The notes under the pieces were generated by a model, which made no database searches, had not been told where the DNA came from, and was given only the letters and a program-made list of their open reading frames with translations. Below are positions 31,150 through 43,094 of a DNA stretch of 64,000 nucleotides, piece after piece. The position numbers and the translations under genes were made by a program. Numbering within the stretch: position 1 is the first letter of the stretch; each line of letters begins with the position of its first letter. This DNA comes from Siphonodentalium dalli (Eukaryota; Mollusca; Scaphopoda; Gadilida; Siphonodentaliidae), in NCBI GenBank assembly GCA_032622095.1, contig CP136066.1, positions 198,392,816 through 198,456,815 on the forward strand, read 5' to 3'.

Positions 31150-32900
31150 TCTGCCGATCTTCCCCGTCGGGTGTAGCCGGGATCCAACCGACACATTGCG
31201 TGACTTCAAGATCACATGCTGCTTTGGTTATAGCCGATCTTGAAAATAAGTATGCGCATGTCTTTTTCCGAGGCATCTCGAACGACGATAACCGCGGCTG
31301 TAGCCACAACGAATGCCAATTTCAGTATACAATGAAAACATTATATGTTCCCTGTAATTTAATCATCGAATTAATTATAAATTCCACCTTTCCAAAATAG
31401 TTTCATGATATTATTTAAGTGTTTTCGTAAAACAACCATCGAACCCAAAGATGAAAATCTATCAACCACACATTCACTTTTTTCAATCATTCAATTCACC
31501 AAAGTAGACTTATCGGAACATAATTTATTTTAAATTTGACAGTTACGACTGTTCTTTCCATATGAGGATAAATGACTCGTAATAACCACATATTAAAATA
31601 TCTCTTATCCGATTAGTCTACTTTGGTATATTAATACAAACATTGTCCACCATTTTCTTTCATTATTCGCCATTATGAAAATGATCGATTGTACGACATC
31701 TCTCATTCAGGATTGGTGTAACCGTGACGTCACATGTCCTGGTCATCGGTAACTTCGAGGTCCCGGCCATTTCCGGATACAGCCGGCTGTAGCTGTTCTC
31801 GAAGTCACTCTCACCAATGTGTATTGTGACGAGGTGAACTTTTGTCTTATGGAAATTCCAAATTTCATTAAAATCATGCTACGCATTCCAGAGTCTGAAC
31901 TAAAAATGTCTAATGACGTATTTATAGAAATAAATGCATGAATCATAAAGAGATGCTGTTAGATGTAACTAATAACATAGTTATGCTGCCCTGCCATCGT
32001 CAAAAGATTGCCATAAATTACATGAAATCCGAGACCGATTTCCAAAATTCACAGTAAATAAAAATGTGACTAAATCAGATACAGAAATTGTGTGAGAATT
32101 GACACAGATGCTCGATATAATATAATAAATAATGCATGTCTTGTCGTTGACTATGCGAAATGGACAATCACATTCTCGAGTCAGCGCGGTGTTAATAGTG
32201 GTCCTCGAGGAGGAACAGTCCACTCGCATGCGGCTCGTGGACTATTCCTCCTCGAGGACCACTATTTCTGGCATAGTCAACTCCAAGCCATGCATCATCT
32301 ATGTAAAAGTTTTCCGAGTCCAGCATGGTCTGAAACTGAGAGGGACTTCGAGATCGGCTGCATCTTCTATCACAGCCGATATCTGCGCATGTCCACACCC
32401 GACGAATCTCCAATGACGACGATCGCGGCTGCAACGATGCCACTTTCTGTATCCAATACAAACAACATGAATTCCCTGTAATTTAATCGTCGAATTTGAG
32501 GGTCTGGTCTCATAAACTATTTTGGGTTACCTGTTGATCAGACACGCTGCTGTATATGTAACTGTAAGAGCATCAATAAACAATATTTTATTACAGGCAT
32601 ATGGCCTAGGTATATAAAAAAATTAACAATAAACTCCACCTTTCCAAAATAGTTTCATAAACTTAGATAGATAAATGTTTTCGTAAAACAACCGTCTAAC
32701 CCAAAGATAAAAATCTACATGTAGCCCATTAACTTTTTTCATTCATTCAATCATTGTCCGCCTCTTTCATCTGTTCAGCACAGGAACTCGCAACCAGGAT
32801 TTGGTGGAAACGTGACGTCACATATCCTGGTCATCGGTAACTTCGATGTCCCATCTCCGGCTGCAATTAGCTGCAGCCGATCTCGAAGTCACTCTGAGAT
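31150..32900. repeat. Degenerate tandem duplication, about 1.1 kb unit, with CRE sites
   Basis: TTCCCTGTAATTTAATC (31350, 32474), CCACCTTTCCAAAATAGTTT (31384, 32636), TTTTCGTAAAACAACC and GTGACGTCACAT followed by CCTGGTCATCGGTAACTTCG (31725, 32813) recur in order. Each unit has a TGACGTCA (31725-31732, 32813-32820) followed by short palindromic GCAGCCGATCTCGAAGTCAC-type words. ORFs of about 90-130 codons here follow the palindromes and are not credible genes. Confidence 0.7.
32194..32266. repeat. Foldback with 30-bp arms inside the duplicated region
   Basis: AATAGTGGTCCTCGAGGAGG and CCTCCTCGAGGACCACTATT are the outer arm parts, with GTCCAC/GTGGAC inside and a GCATGC centre. A wider, weaker pairing (GTTGACTATGC at about 32148 with GCATAGTCAAC at about 32272) suggests an original hairpin of roughly 140 bp. 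Confidence 0.88.
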
Positions 32901-33285
32901 ACGTTATATTCGTGTCATTTTATTCATCAGATAATTGTGTCTCATTGCACGTCGTGGTTCTTGAATCGCATAGCACTTGTGCCAACAAATAAGTCTATCT
33001 GTGCTCCGTTATAACTGACTGTGAGTATACATCATGTATTATTCCCTGTCCGATTCAATAGGAATGCACCATTTTCACATGCGACCTTCTGAATTTAGAG
33101 TTTACATGTCTAAACAAATGTTTCGATAGACAGTAAAGATCACATCGGACTACAATACCTCGCGGACGTCAATGACCTCCAATCAAAAGTGATTCGACTC
33201 CCTGACGACGATCAGAATAAGTGAGGACGGTACCACATATATAACAGCAATGAATATATGTAAATTTATTGGGAGAAAGAAACCT
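32901..33285. other. Non-coding stretch, nothing recognised
   Basis: No gene or clear repeat. Confidence 0.4.
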
Positions 33286-33513
33286 GGGGGTATTGACTTT
33301 GCACCAGAGGCACCGTGGGGGTATGCCAGTACCCGATGCACCGTGGGGGTATGCCAGCACCGAAGCACCGTGGCGGTATGCATGCAACCGAAGCACAGTG
33401 GGGGTAAACCAGCACCCGAGGTACCGTGGGGGTATGCATGCACTCGAGGCACCGTGGGGGTAAAGCAGCACCCGATGCATCGTGGGGGTATGCATGCACC
33501 GAGGCACCGAGTA
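33286..33513 (+). repeat. GC-rich minisatellite, about 28-bp unit, eight copies
   Basis: GCACCGTGGGGGTATGCATG plus a variable C-rich tail is repeated. It is strikingly more GC-rich than its surroundings. Overlapping ORFs on both strands, including histidine-, proline- and arginine-rich ones, result from the repeat. Confidence 0.9.
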
Positions 33514-33869
33514 CCCTAAGTACTGTAGGGTTCTGTGTGTTCATGTAAAATAAGATAAATTAAAACATCTATCATCAACACATACATTTAAACATATATC
33601 GACTATGGTCTAATGTTCATTATTAAAGACTCTCCAGTAACGAAATTTCACATATCAAAACCATTGTTATGTAAACATTATTGTTACAGTAACATTACCG
33701 ATCAATGTCCAATTAGTCCAATAAGATACCAAAGTTAACATTAAACATTGAAAAAAGTCAAAGCATTGAAAAAATATTCTGAAAATTATATTTAGACTGA
33801 ACTATTTAAACATCTATCTATATTTGCAAATGTCTGTCTTTCTGTGTTCTATAGGAATTAACGGGGGGT
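33514..33869. other. Non-coding AT-rich stretch, nothing recognised
   Basis: No gene or repeat noticed. Confidence 0.4.
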
Positions 33870-34600
33870 CCATCTAACATGGATAACTTTATATGAGTAG
33901 GATAATGATGCAGATTAAAATGTTCTAAAGTGACGTTGTTGGTGTTATGGGCAGAAACAAAAGGGGGGGGGGGGCAAAATCGATGAAGTTTTTTGTCGCC
34001 AATTCTACCTAACTTATACATAATTGTCTCCATGATATGAGGAGTCTAATTATTGAGTGGTTTAAAGATGCCAAAAGTGACGCCGATCGAGTCTGGGTGA
34101 GGGATGGGCACCAAAATTGATACTAATATTTTATCGCCGATGTTCACCATATTTATACATATTCTTCTCCATGATACGGGGGATCTGATTGTGTGGTTTA
34201 AAAACTCCAAATTGTGCCGTCTGGTCGTAGACGGGGGCACTATATTTATAAGGATGTGTTTATTCGTCCATATCCAGTAAACTTATATATGGTCATCTCC
34301 GTGATATGTACATCCTAATTGTGCAGTTTAAAGATGTCAAACGTGTCACCGCTCGAGTCAGGAATGGGTAGGGGAGGGGCACGAACATTCATGTTTTAAT
34401 CGCAAATTTCCACCAAACTTAAGTATAGTAATATCCGCTATACGAGGAGTCTAATGGTGTGGCCTAAAGAAACCAAAGTGTCCCTATTTGAGTCAGTTAT
34501 GGGGCTGAGAGAGGTATCAAAGGTGTCTTGACAAAATTGTGCACGTCGCCGATTTTAACCAAACTTATATATCATCATCAGCTACAGATGGATTATTATG
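33870..34600. repeat. Degenerate tandem array, about 140-bp unit, four to five copies
   Basis: Each unit has an ACCAAACTTATA-like word, a CTCCATGATATGAGGAGTCT-like word, ATTGTGTGGTTTAAAGA and CGAGTCAG. Units start near 33880, 34010, 34140, 34270 and 34410. No coding potential. Confidence 0.6.
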
Positions 34601-34850
34601 GCGTGGGCCTAAATGTTGTGGCGTACCAGCTTATTACCAAAATTAAATGTACATGTAGGCACCCCATGATTACAATGGTGTGGTTCAAAGTTGGCAGAGC
34701 GGTACGGTAGTTATTTAAATTTTTTTAACAACAAAAAAAAACAATATAAACACTCCGCCTAGAATTACAGTTATACGAACACGCGTACAAATTATTTCTT
34801 CTGTTTACCCACAGTGAGAACATGACCACATCCTCGAGAACACGGTGCGG
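34601..34850. other. Short non-coding interval
   Basis: Poly-A tract at 34730-34741; no gene. Confidence 0.4.
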
Positions 34851-35297
34851 AGTCACGTGGTTTCGAGGTTGGTGAATACCACGCCTTCAAAATGGCCGAG
34901 GCGAGCGCAAACGTACCAAAAAAAAACATAATATTGCAGAACTGACACAAACTGTAGCATTTTGACTGTTACGGGCATTAGCTAATTTATATTTGAAACA
35001 AGTTGATACCTAGTTTGTTCCGAAATACTCAGTAGTTTTCTATAACATTCTGACCAAAGTTGGGGGTGCTCGGAATACACCAGTCCACACATCTTGGAGA
35101 ATCCTTCCACTGACAACTTTGGTCAGAATGTTAGAACAAACAATTGTGAGTTTGGAAACAAATGAGGTAACAGCTTGTTTGGAAAATAGTATAGCTTATG
35201 CTCGTAGCTGCCACCATACTATGTCATATGTCATATCCTAGTTTATTTCCATTTTCTCGTTTATGTTCGCGTTTGCAATTGCCTCGGACATTTTGAA
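34851..35297 (+). mobile_element. E-box-TIR element, copy A (right end lost)
   Basis: The left end AGTCACGTGGTTTCGAGGTT, then CACGCCTTCAAAATGGCCGA, matches 61151 onward. Internal TTCTGACCAAAGTTG...CAACTTTGGTCAGAATGTTA forms an inverted repeat. At the other end only GGACATTTTGAAT is left of the terminal repeat, then 35297-35410 continues as a repeat also present at 37372-37480. Confidence 0.75.
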
Positions 35298-35410
35298 TAT
35301 AGATATTTGGATTGGTAAATTCAACAATCTCTAATAGTATCTTTGGAATTCGGAAACCAGAACCTGGTAACGTTTTGCATACAAAAGGAATGAATCGTGG
35401 GTAATTCTCT
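35297..35410 (+). repeat. Dispersed repeat (copy also at 37372-37480)
   Basis: TATAGATATTTGGATTG, AATTCAACAAT, TATCTTTGGAAT and CGTTTTGCAT...GAATCGTGGGTAAT match 37376 onward in order. Confidence 0.7.
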
Positions 35411-35502
35411 TAAATAGTAGGCCATCTTGAATTTAGAGGTCATGCCACACAAAAATTTAAATATAGAGTTTAAATACATAGGGGTACTAGTCACACGGTA
35501 GG

Positions 35503-35946
35503 AAATCACGTGGTTTCGAGTTGATGAGTATCACGCATTCAAAATGCCTGACGCGATTTCAAACGCGACCAGAAACGAGGAGAAAGGAGTATTTTATCAT
35601 GCCATACTATTTTTCAAACAAGCTGATATCCCATCTGTCCAAACTCAGTTGTTTGCTCTAACATTTTAACCAAAGTTGTTAGTCGAAGGATTCCCCTAGA
35701 TGTATGGACTTGTGTATTCCATGCACGAATCTCCGATTGGCAACATTGGACAGAATATTATGGAAAACTACTATAGAGTATATCCGAACAAATAAGGTAT
35801 AAATTTGTTTTAAAAATAAACTAGCATAATTATCCTCGTAAAAGTAAAAAGGGTATGTTTTGTGTCAGTTCATCAAATATTATGTTTTTTTGTGTTTACA
35901 CATTTTGAATGCGTGGTACTCACCAATCTCGAAACCACCGTGAGTC
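35503..35946 (-). mobile_element. E-box-TIR element, copy B (complete, 444 bp)
   Basis: Both terminal repeats are present: AATCACGTGGTTTCGAG, then GAGTATCACGCATTCAAAAT on the left, and the complement ATTTTGAATGCGTGGTACTC, then CGAAACCACCGTGAGT on the right. No protein. The termini contain CACGTG, a perfect E-box. Superfamily is uncertain. Confidence 0.8.
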
Positions 35947-36477
35947 ATAACGCCACAACCGCGAAACGCCACATTTTAATTCGGTCTGGTCGGATAGTCA
36001 CAGTCCATTGTCAGAAATTCAGTTAAATTTTGCTATAACGCCACAAAATTTGGTCACAACGACACGTGCCACTGGTGGTAATGCAACTGCGATAATTATT
36101 ACTAACTTGTTCATATTATATTTAATTTCAAAGTCCCATGACAGTTTGGACACCCCTCCCCCATTATATATAAATATAGTAATGGTCGCTTCTATCATAG
36201 TCAGACCCGGTTCCGTTTATATATGTCGATAAATACACAAAATAATAGCATACGATACGGACAGTATAATGAGTATATGCTATACGAAAATACTGGAATG
36301 TAATTCTCATTTATCTATATATCTGTTATATATCGAGGCACATACACACAGTACACATGGATTTGTCGGAAACAAAATTATAATATTTGTGGTAACTCAG
36401 ATTGCTACAGTTTAATCTGAGGCGGGCATGCATAATTTGCGCTTCACACGTGTTAGCGTGGTATAACCATTTAGGGG
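35947..36477. other. Non-coding stretch, nothing recognised
   Basis: No gene; GCCACAACCGCGAAACGCCA-like words at 35950-35975 and 36040-36075 may be a short repeat. Confidence 0.35.
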
Positions 36478-36972
36478 TAATCTTTCGTTAGGGTTCCAGA
36501 GAATTTGAGAAAGTCGCCAGGGAGTCCATGGTTACCTTGTTTGTGTCTAGGTTGTTCCACAAAATTGTTGTTGATGGGAGAAACGAATTTTTGTATAATA
36601 GTCATAGTTAAAACTAGGGACCATAAGCTTGCCAGACTGTCTAGTTTCACGTTGTGATATCTGCCCGTGAGTAGGATGAACCAGGCGAGTGACCTTTTAC
36701 CATTTAAACAAATAATTTTAGTCTATGTTTTTTCCGCTGTGATTTAAGGGTTTCCCAACTAGTTTCTCTAAGAAGAGATACATTACTGACAGACCTATAG
36801 TCGCGCCTGTCACAATACGAGCTGCCTCGTGTTTTATATCTTCGATGTTGTCAGATTCTTGATGGCTACAACCATCACAGACAACACAAGAATATTCAAC
36901 GATTGACCTTATCATTGTAAAATAACATTTTTCGAGGACTGCTCTGTCGAGATAGAATCATTATTTTCTCGA
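36478..36972 (-). pseudogene. LINE reverse-transcriptase C-terminal fragment
   Basis: On the minus strand from about 36950 it reads LDRAVLEKCYFTMIR, SIVEYSCVVCDGC (family SCVVWDGC) and HEAARIVTGAT, the well-known thumb region of jockey/CR1-like LINE proteins. After two frame changes the end reads SFLPSTTILWNNLDTNKV and SLATFSNSLEP, then a stop at about 36488. No zinc knuckle follows. It is a decayed 3' fragment from yet another LINE lineage. Confidence 0.8.
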
Positions 36973-38475
36973 GAGTGAAATGCGTTTCCATACGGGTTTC
37001 ATCACTTGTTCGATATGGGCCCCCCCCCCCCCCATCTACCTGTTTTAATCCAAATAACTCCAAGATGTTTATGTGTATCTACTTCTTCTTTCCGTATTGA
37101 TAAGAACAATATGAACTGAGCCAGACATAGACAATATTAATCCTAAAACATAAGAACTAAAATCATGTCAGAAATCCTTTCCAAATGTCCTTGTGGCAGT
37201 GGTATCTCAGCGGAGCGATGAGAGATAACTCTGCCTGGAGTTTGCACCACAACGTGACCACGTCGGGGTGCTGCGTCCTTTGTCTCTTTGTCTAAGTGCC
37301 ACCGTACTTCGATCCCCCGTTCAGCTCATCTTACCAAATTAGTGTAAATCCTAGACCGACTGGCACGCCGCCCGAGTATAGATGTTTGGATTGACAAATT
37401 CAACAATGTCTAATATCTTTGGAATGTGGCAACCAGACGACGTTTTGCATTCAAACGAAATGAATTGTGGGTAATAAATCGAACAACCTCTCAAATTAAA
37501 TCTACCTGGCGCGAGTTACCTGCGAATTCTATGATATAATTAAATCAACACTTCGGAGAAACCTTCTAATTTCTCCATGCCTGAATTAAACAGACGTACT
37601 CTTAAAGAAACATCAATTCAATTTTACATAAACGGAAGAGCGATGCGTGTATAATTCAATCAGACACGCGGGGTCCCAAGGCCGTATTTATCGTCTGCTA
37701 TGAATCAGAAAGTAAACGTGAAATTTTGGCGTTAAAATCCATTCGTGTGTTATCGGGTTTCACATTCGACGTCTCACCATGTTTATGTCATTGATTCGTT
37801 GGTTGGTGTAAGTCGATGTATGCCACGTGTCTGGTATATTACTATGGTAACATTATTAAAATGGATCTGTCAGTTTGTAATTTTATATGGGGACTAAGTA
37901 CAATACTGAAGTACATTGGCGTGTTAGCTTCTCAAACAGAATCAAATCTAAGTTGTAGCTATACAAGATAAACAGTTGTGAAGGTACCATATCGACCAAT
38001 TTGCCTATTTTCAGTTTGTGTGTAATTTTTGAAACGGTGGAATTTTGTTTTTTGTAGATGAGTTCGAATCCCACCCCTGTGTTCAAAGAGCACAAAAATC
38101 ACGCGTCTAAAAATATGCGAACAAACATATGAGCACAAAAATCACGCTTCTAAAAATGTGCGCCTTGTGTTCAAAGAGCAACGCTCGGCATGTCTCGGAG
38201 ACTTATATATATCATATATACTACTGTGCCAGATCTATATATATGTTTTCAGTTGGTTAAACACATATTGTGGACTTATTTCCCTGAATAAAACTGATAA
38301 GTTAGTACCCAAACATCATCACTGGAAGAATTTATCAATCAACTAAGATTGTTGAATCTTCGAATCGAAGCTGTGCCATTTCAGAGTAACAGCATCTGAA
38401 CTACTCACGAATGTAAATATTTACTTCTTTATTCGGGACGAATTATTGGGTGGTAACTATATCTGAATTTGTCGT
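36973..38475. other. Non-coding stretch, nothing firm
   Basis: Includes a poly-C run (37020-37033), a short repeat copy (37372-37480) and a direct repeat of GAGCACAAAAATCACG (38088-38105, 38129-38146). A CTTCGATCCC word at 37315 resembles a pol III B box, but no A box lies at the right distance. No gene seen. Confidence 0.4.
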
Positions 38476-38802
38476 TGTCGCATGGTATTGTGCGACAAGA
38501 CACCCATGTAGGATCTCTCAAACGTGCAACAAGACACCCATGTAGGATCTATCAAACGTACAAAACGACACACAGGATCTCAAAGTGTCGTTCTTCTGCG
38601 AAAATTAAACTCAACGTGGGTGGGATACCCATTCAAATTCCCTTGAAATTGTACTCTAAAATCACAAGCAAATAATTAGTGTAATAATAATTAACATGCG
38701 ACTAATTTAAAATCGATTTTGTTATGAGATTTTGAGATGTTGGGTGTCTTTTTGCACGTTTAGGAGATCATGTGTGTCTTTTTGCACGAAACCATGCGAC
38801 AA
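38476..38802. mobile_element. Foldback MITE with internally repeated arms
   Basis: The left arm TGTCGCATGGT...GCAACAAGACACCCATGTAGG appears nearly twice in tandem; the right arm ends TTTTTGCACGAAACCATGCG, ACA, the complement. Each arm therefore contains two copies of a roughly 40-bp word CGTGCAACAAGACACCCATG. No coding potential. Confidence 0.75.
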
Positions 38803-38936
38803 TAATTAAGTACCACAGAAGAGGAGGAAATGTTGCATAGGTTCTGTGAGATTTGTTGAAGGGTTTGGGCATGTTTGGTTGGATTGTAAGATTTACTGAA
38901 GGGTTTGTGTTGGTTTTGTGGGATTTTTCATTGTTT

Positions 38937-39395
38937 CAGCGACAAGTTCACATGGCCTGTAACATACATCACTAATGTTATCTCTGAACGGTCGCTGCAG
39001 ACATTGAGATCCAGGAACCTACGTCACTAATGTAATATGTAAACCGTCGCTTCGGGCGTTCAGGGACAAGAACCAACGTCACTAATGCAATCTCTAAACC
39101 GTCGCTTCGGACGTTCAGGGCCAGGAACCTATGTCACTAATGTAATCTCTAAACTTTCGCTTCAGAAATTTAGTGCCAGGAACCGACGTCACTAATGCAA
39201 TGTCTAAACCTTCGCTTCAGAAATTTAGTGCCAAGAACCTACGTCACTAATGCAATCTCTAAACCGTCGCTTCGTACGTTCAGGGCCAGGAACCTACATC
39301 ACTAATGTAATCTCTGAACGGTCGCTTCAGACACTCAGGGTCAGGCACCTACTTCACTAATATAATCTCTGAACCGTCGCTTCTGGAACTCATGC
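38937..39395 (+). repeat. Minisatellite, about 55-bp unit, eight copies
   Basis: The unit has CCAGGAACCTACGTCACTAA, TGTAATCTCTAAACCGTCGC and TTCGGACGTTCAGGG. Units start at about 38950, 39010, 39066, 39121, 39176, 39231, 39286 and 39341 with point differences. Confidence 0.9.
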
Positions 39396-39881
39396 AGTGG
39401 ATGAGCTAGATATTTGTTGCAGGACTTATTGTACGAGTGATAGTGATTATGTGCATTTTATGAACATCTACTATATAGTTGAGATGCGTTTCATATTCAA
39501 AATCGGAGTGTTTCACGTCACTTTAAAATCAAAACCGTTTTTTTAGTTAGAGACTTGATTGTTGACGTCGGTATCTGGCCGTGTGATATGTCATATGGCG
39601 TCTTTAGTCCTTTAGTACTTGACGGCCGAAGTTTGACGTTCTTTGGTCTAATCCTCGCCATGTAACTTTTAATTTGTAATAAGAAAAACCGAATCGTGTT
39701 CTGCAGGTTTTTCGCGCAATAATGAGACGGCATCTTCAGTTGCAGATTTGATATGTGCCAAGATTGTCGGCAAGAAAGGATAGGTTGACGCGTGTTTCTC
39801 TGTTCTGTTTTTACAGTAATATTAAATGCGTCACAGCTAACATCAAGGCTGGAAATAGCGTGTCGGTCATTTGTAGAATCG
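39396..39881. other. Non-coding stretch, nothing recognised
   Basis: A minus-strand 123-codon ORF (39889-39518) has no recognisable domain and overlaps the SINE 5' end. Confidence 0.4.
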
Positions 39882-40180
39882 GGGAGCATCGGTGGCTCAG
39901 TCAGTTAGGGGTACAACCACGTCTCGCCCTCCAGCGCTGGCGATGAGGTTCAAATCCGCATGTTTCCATCGTGGACTTTGTAACTCGAAATCGTTATCTG
40001 GTGGAGTTGCTAGTTACTCGCCGATGGCCGGTGGTTTGTCGCACATGGTCGACGAATTTATCAGCCATTTAAATCACTGTTAAATTAGCCGTGAGTGTGC
40101 GGATTTACTATACCACTAAAACTGACACTGACGTGATATGGCATTAGTTGCCGAAAGCGACATTAAACCCCAATCAATCG
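39882..40180 (+). mobile_element. tRNA-derived SINE
   Basis: The tRNA-like head contains an A-box region GGTGGCTCAGTCAGTTAGGG (39891-39910) and a B box GGTTCAAATCC (39947-39957), with spacing as in a tRNA gene. A body with CCGATGGCCGGTGG follows, and the 3' end is AAAGCGACATTAAACCCCAA, a tail type I associate with molluscan SINEs. Transcription would be by RNA polymerase III. Similar in plan to the one at 54975. Confidence 0.82.
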
Positions 40181-40540
40181 TTTGCAGAATCACGTCCACG
40201 GATGGTGAATTTAGTGAATCTAGCGTCACCAAATTCACCCTCTGGGGACCTCATCTGCTTAGGCCTCAACTGCTATCGAAGACCTATGATCAGATTGAAG
40301 TTCCGCAGTTAAAGTTAGTGATGTTACCCATTAGTCACCTCATTTTATCTTCTCAAATTAGGGGATATAGAAACTGAACACAAGGGGGAAAGTAACTAAC
40401 TAAAAACAATGCTAATTTGAGACAATAGATACTTCCCAGAAGATGATACCTAAGCAGAATGAGGTCCCCAGAGGGTGTGTGTTACTCTAGTCCGCTAAGC
40501 GTGATAGCGTCACTAAATTAACCATCTGGGACCTCATTCT
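40181..40540. repeat. Inverted and direct repeats of a CTCTGGGGACCTCAT word
   Basis: CACCCTCTGGGGACCTCATC with CTGCTTAGG (40237-40264) recurs inverted as CCTAAGCAGAATGAGGTCCC with CAGAGGGTG (40451-40480), and directly as TAGCGTCACTAAATTAACCA with TCTGGGACCTCATTCTGC (40507-40552). Probably a decayed TIR element with a partial second copy. Confidence 0.55.
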
Positions 40541-40818
40541 GCAAATGACAGGCACACTATTTTCAGACTTGGCTAACATGTCCGTCAGTGAAGGCATCTG
40601 CGATTTGGCCCGTCAAAAGTGTCTGCGAGGCGCAATAATTCACATGAGTCGATAATTATTTTTAAACTGAACGTTGCACATCTGATATTAATCCTGTCAA
40701 TAATTCAAACTTCAATATGTTCCATTTTCTACACTTGTCAAAATATTCAATTTACTTTGTAAAATGAACATGTGATGATTCCCATGGGTGCGTGTGTTCT
40801 AGAAGAATTTTCCGAGCT

Positions 40819-41594
40819 AAGGGTACGTTCATATACACTCCAAAATTGTTCATGCAGGCAATCGTTTATAGGCATTTCGGTATAGGAAACTAAAATGTGG
40901 CGGAAACCGAATGCAAAAATGATTATAACATGCATCTGTACAACAGCTAACTTTATATGAGAAGTGAACACTTTGTAGTTCCACTAGTATAGCGATACTA
41001 TCGAAATTTTATCGTAATAGCATGCCATTAACACGCAAGAATCAATCATGCACGTATATTAAAGTGATTTAATACTCCAGCAGGATTATCAAATATAAAT
41101 TGAGAATAGTACGGCTCAAAGTTGTTATTTGTTATGAATATTAATCCAAATTGACGATATACACCGTCATTCTGATATATTAATTAAATGCAATGACTCT
41201 CGATGCCGAAATCAATTGTGTTAGATGATCGCCGATAGTTGCGTCCAGAATCGAGATGTAAATATTTAGTTGGGCGTAGTTCAGATGATGTTTTCTATAT
41301 ATGGAGTGAATTTTCGACGATGTTAGTAGAATGCTACATTCCACATTTTGGCATAGCACCTGAGTAATAACTTATCAATTTCACGCATTCCATAGTTTCA
41401 TAATATGTCTTTAAGGCAATGTGATAGTATCACAGTTACGCGTGGAACTACCAAATATTACTTCTCATATCGTAAGCTTTGGTAAATATACATGTTATAT
41501 GGATGTCCCCGTTCATATTCTTGCACATAGGATTTTCTATGAGAAAATGCCTGCAAAAATGCCATGCAAACTTCTCAGTGTGTGAACGTATACC
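40819..41594. mobile_element. TIR element (GGGTACGTTCA type), copy A
   Basis: The left end GGGTACGTTCATATACACT and the right end AGTGTGTGAACGTATACC are complementary; TGCAGGCA and TGCCTGCA lie just inside. The interior ACCGAATGCAAAAATG, ACAACAGCTAACTT and TGTAGTTCCA is shared with 49989-50387 and, in part, 50905-51060. No transposase; superfamily is unresolved (hAT-like ends are one possibility). Confidence 0.65.
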
Positions 41595-43094
41595 ATACAT
41601 GTGGCGCAGTCACGCACAGGGAAGTGACGAACTCCCAAACTTTGTCAATATTCAGCCTGTTCTCCAAAATAATCAGCACATTATCTGCTTATAATAGAAG
41701 TTGTTTTAGGTAGATAATCTGCTTAGAATTGCATCATTTTGAGTTGAAAATGTGCTGAAAATGAAAACTTTTAGTCTCATTATCGACTCACAATGAGGCG
41801 ATTCTAAGCAGAATATGTGCGGACAATGAGACAAAAAAGCCAACTCACGACTTTTTATGTGTACGCTCTTTAACATGTGTTTTCACTGTTGTCCGCACCA
41901 TAGAACGAAATAACGGAAATGAGTCTGTCATCTGTTTGTTTCAGAATCAAATAATCACATTATGTACCTATTTCATAATAGGGCGATTATGTGCGTATTT
42001 CTGCGACGAAATGTTGCAATAATTTCAACAGTTGGATATAGGTGCCTGAATCAACGGTAATTGAAGATTTAGAAGTGAAAACAGGTTGAAATTGTTCCGA
42101 TAGTTTCAGTTTCCAACCAATATCTAAAGTAAATGGTGTCGTTTTTGTAATATCTTACTATATAATAGTCTCCTGCATGGTCCAATTTGTGTGCACAACA
42201 TTTACCCTCATTATGACTTCAGCTCTTGACAGCAGAATTGTTATAATTAGTAATAGAATATTTTTCTGTCAGGTCATAAGTTCGTCGTCATTTCCCCGAC
42301 ATTTTTAAACTAGATTCGTGATTACATGCACAATTTGTCCAATTTGTGACAAAAAATCGTAAATTTGTGAGAATTTTATAATTTTGAGAGAAAATTTCAG
42401 AAAATGCTAAAATAATAGTGGACAATTTTATTTTATCTGCATTCTGCTGCCACATTCCAAATACGATACTAAACTTCTAAAACAATCATAATTTGCGCAA
42501 TATTTATGATTGGTATAAGCACAAAATATGTCTATATTTTAATATTGTTTTTCTGTTTATGGCAGTTTTAACGGGTGTGACTATTTTAGCAGCAATACCC
42601 ACCATGAATGCCATCAGCGCCTTTAAAATAAAGGATTAAAAACAGTTTAATAATTTCTCACAACAACCCACTGCGAAGGCATTGCGTATCTTTAAAATAC
42701 AAGAAATAATTTAATCCATTTTCAGTCAGAAATTTCCAACTTATGTCAGCAAGGAATTTCCATTTTGAGACACCCCCCCCCCCCTCCCACTCACCACATT
42801 CCTGGTTGCACCTAATAGATTTCGTACGTTTATAACAAACAGAGCCCAGGGCTTTCCGATGAATGGCAATAAGCCATATTTCCGACTAAATCCTGAAAAG
42901 TTACCCATAATTCTGCTGTGGTTAAGGAGTCGATTACTTAAGGCATTACTGTATGAACCTTGTCGATATAGCTCTCCGTATGTGCCATCATTACATCCCG
43001 TCTTCCCTATCAAAGCTGTGACGTAATTACGCTCGTAAAACGTGGCTTTGATTAATTCTTTGAGAATTATAGACATGCCAATCAATGTAGATTA
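41595..43094. other. Non-coding stretch, no gene recognised
   Basis: Includes an imperfect inverted repeat (AATCAGCACATTATCTGCTT at 41671, TTCTAAGCAGAATATGTGCG at 41800), AT-rich sequence and a poly-C run. The minus-strand 114-codon ORF (43085-42741) has no identifiable domain. Confidence 0.4.

Noticed and set aside
32092-32481. Overlapping ORFs of 82-129 codons on both strands
   Set aside because: Open frames mirror each other across a palindrome; characteristic of foldback DNA rather than genes.
33169-33544. Several 60-110 codon ORFs on both strands
   Set aside because: All read through the 28-bp minisatellite.
37180-37330. Possible tRNA or SINE with CTTCGATCCC B box
   Set aside because: The nearest A-box-like word is over 100 bp away and no tRNA fold is evident.
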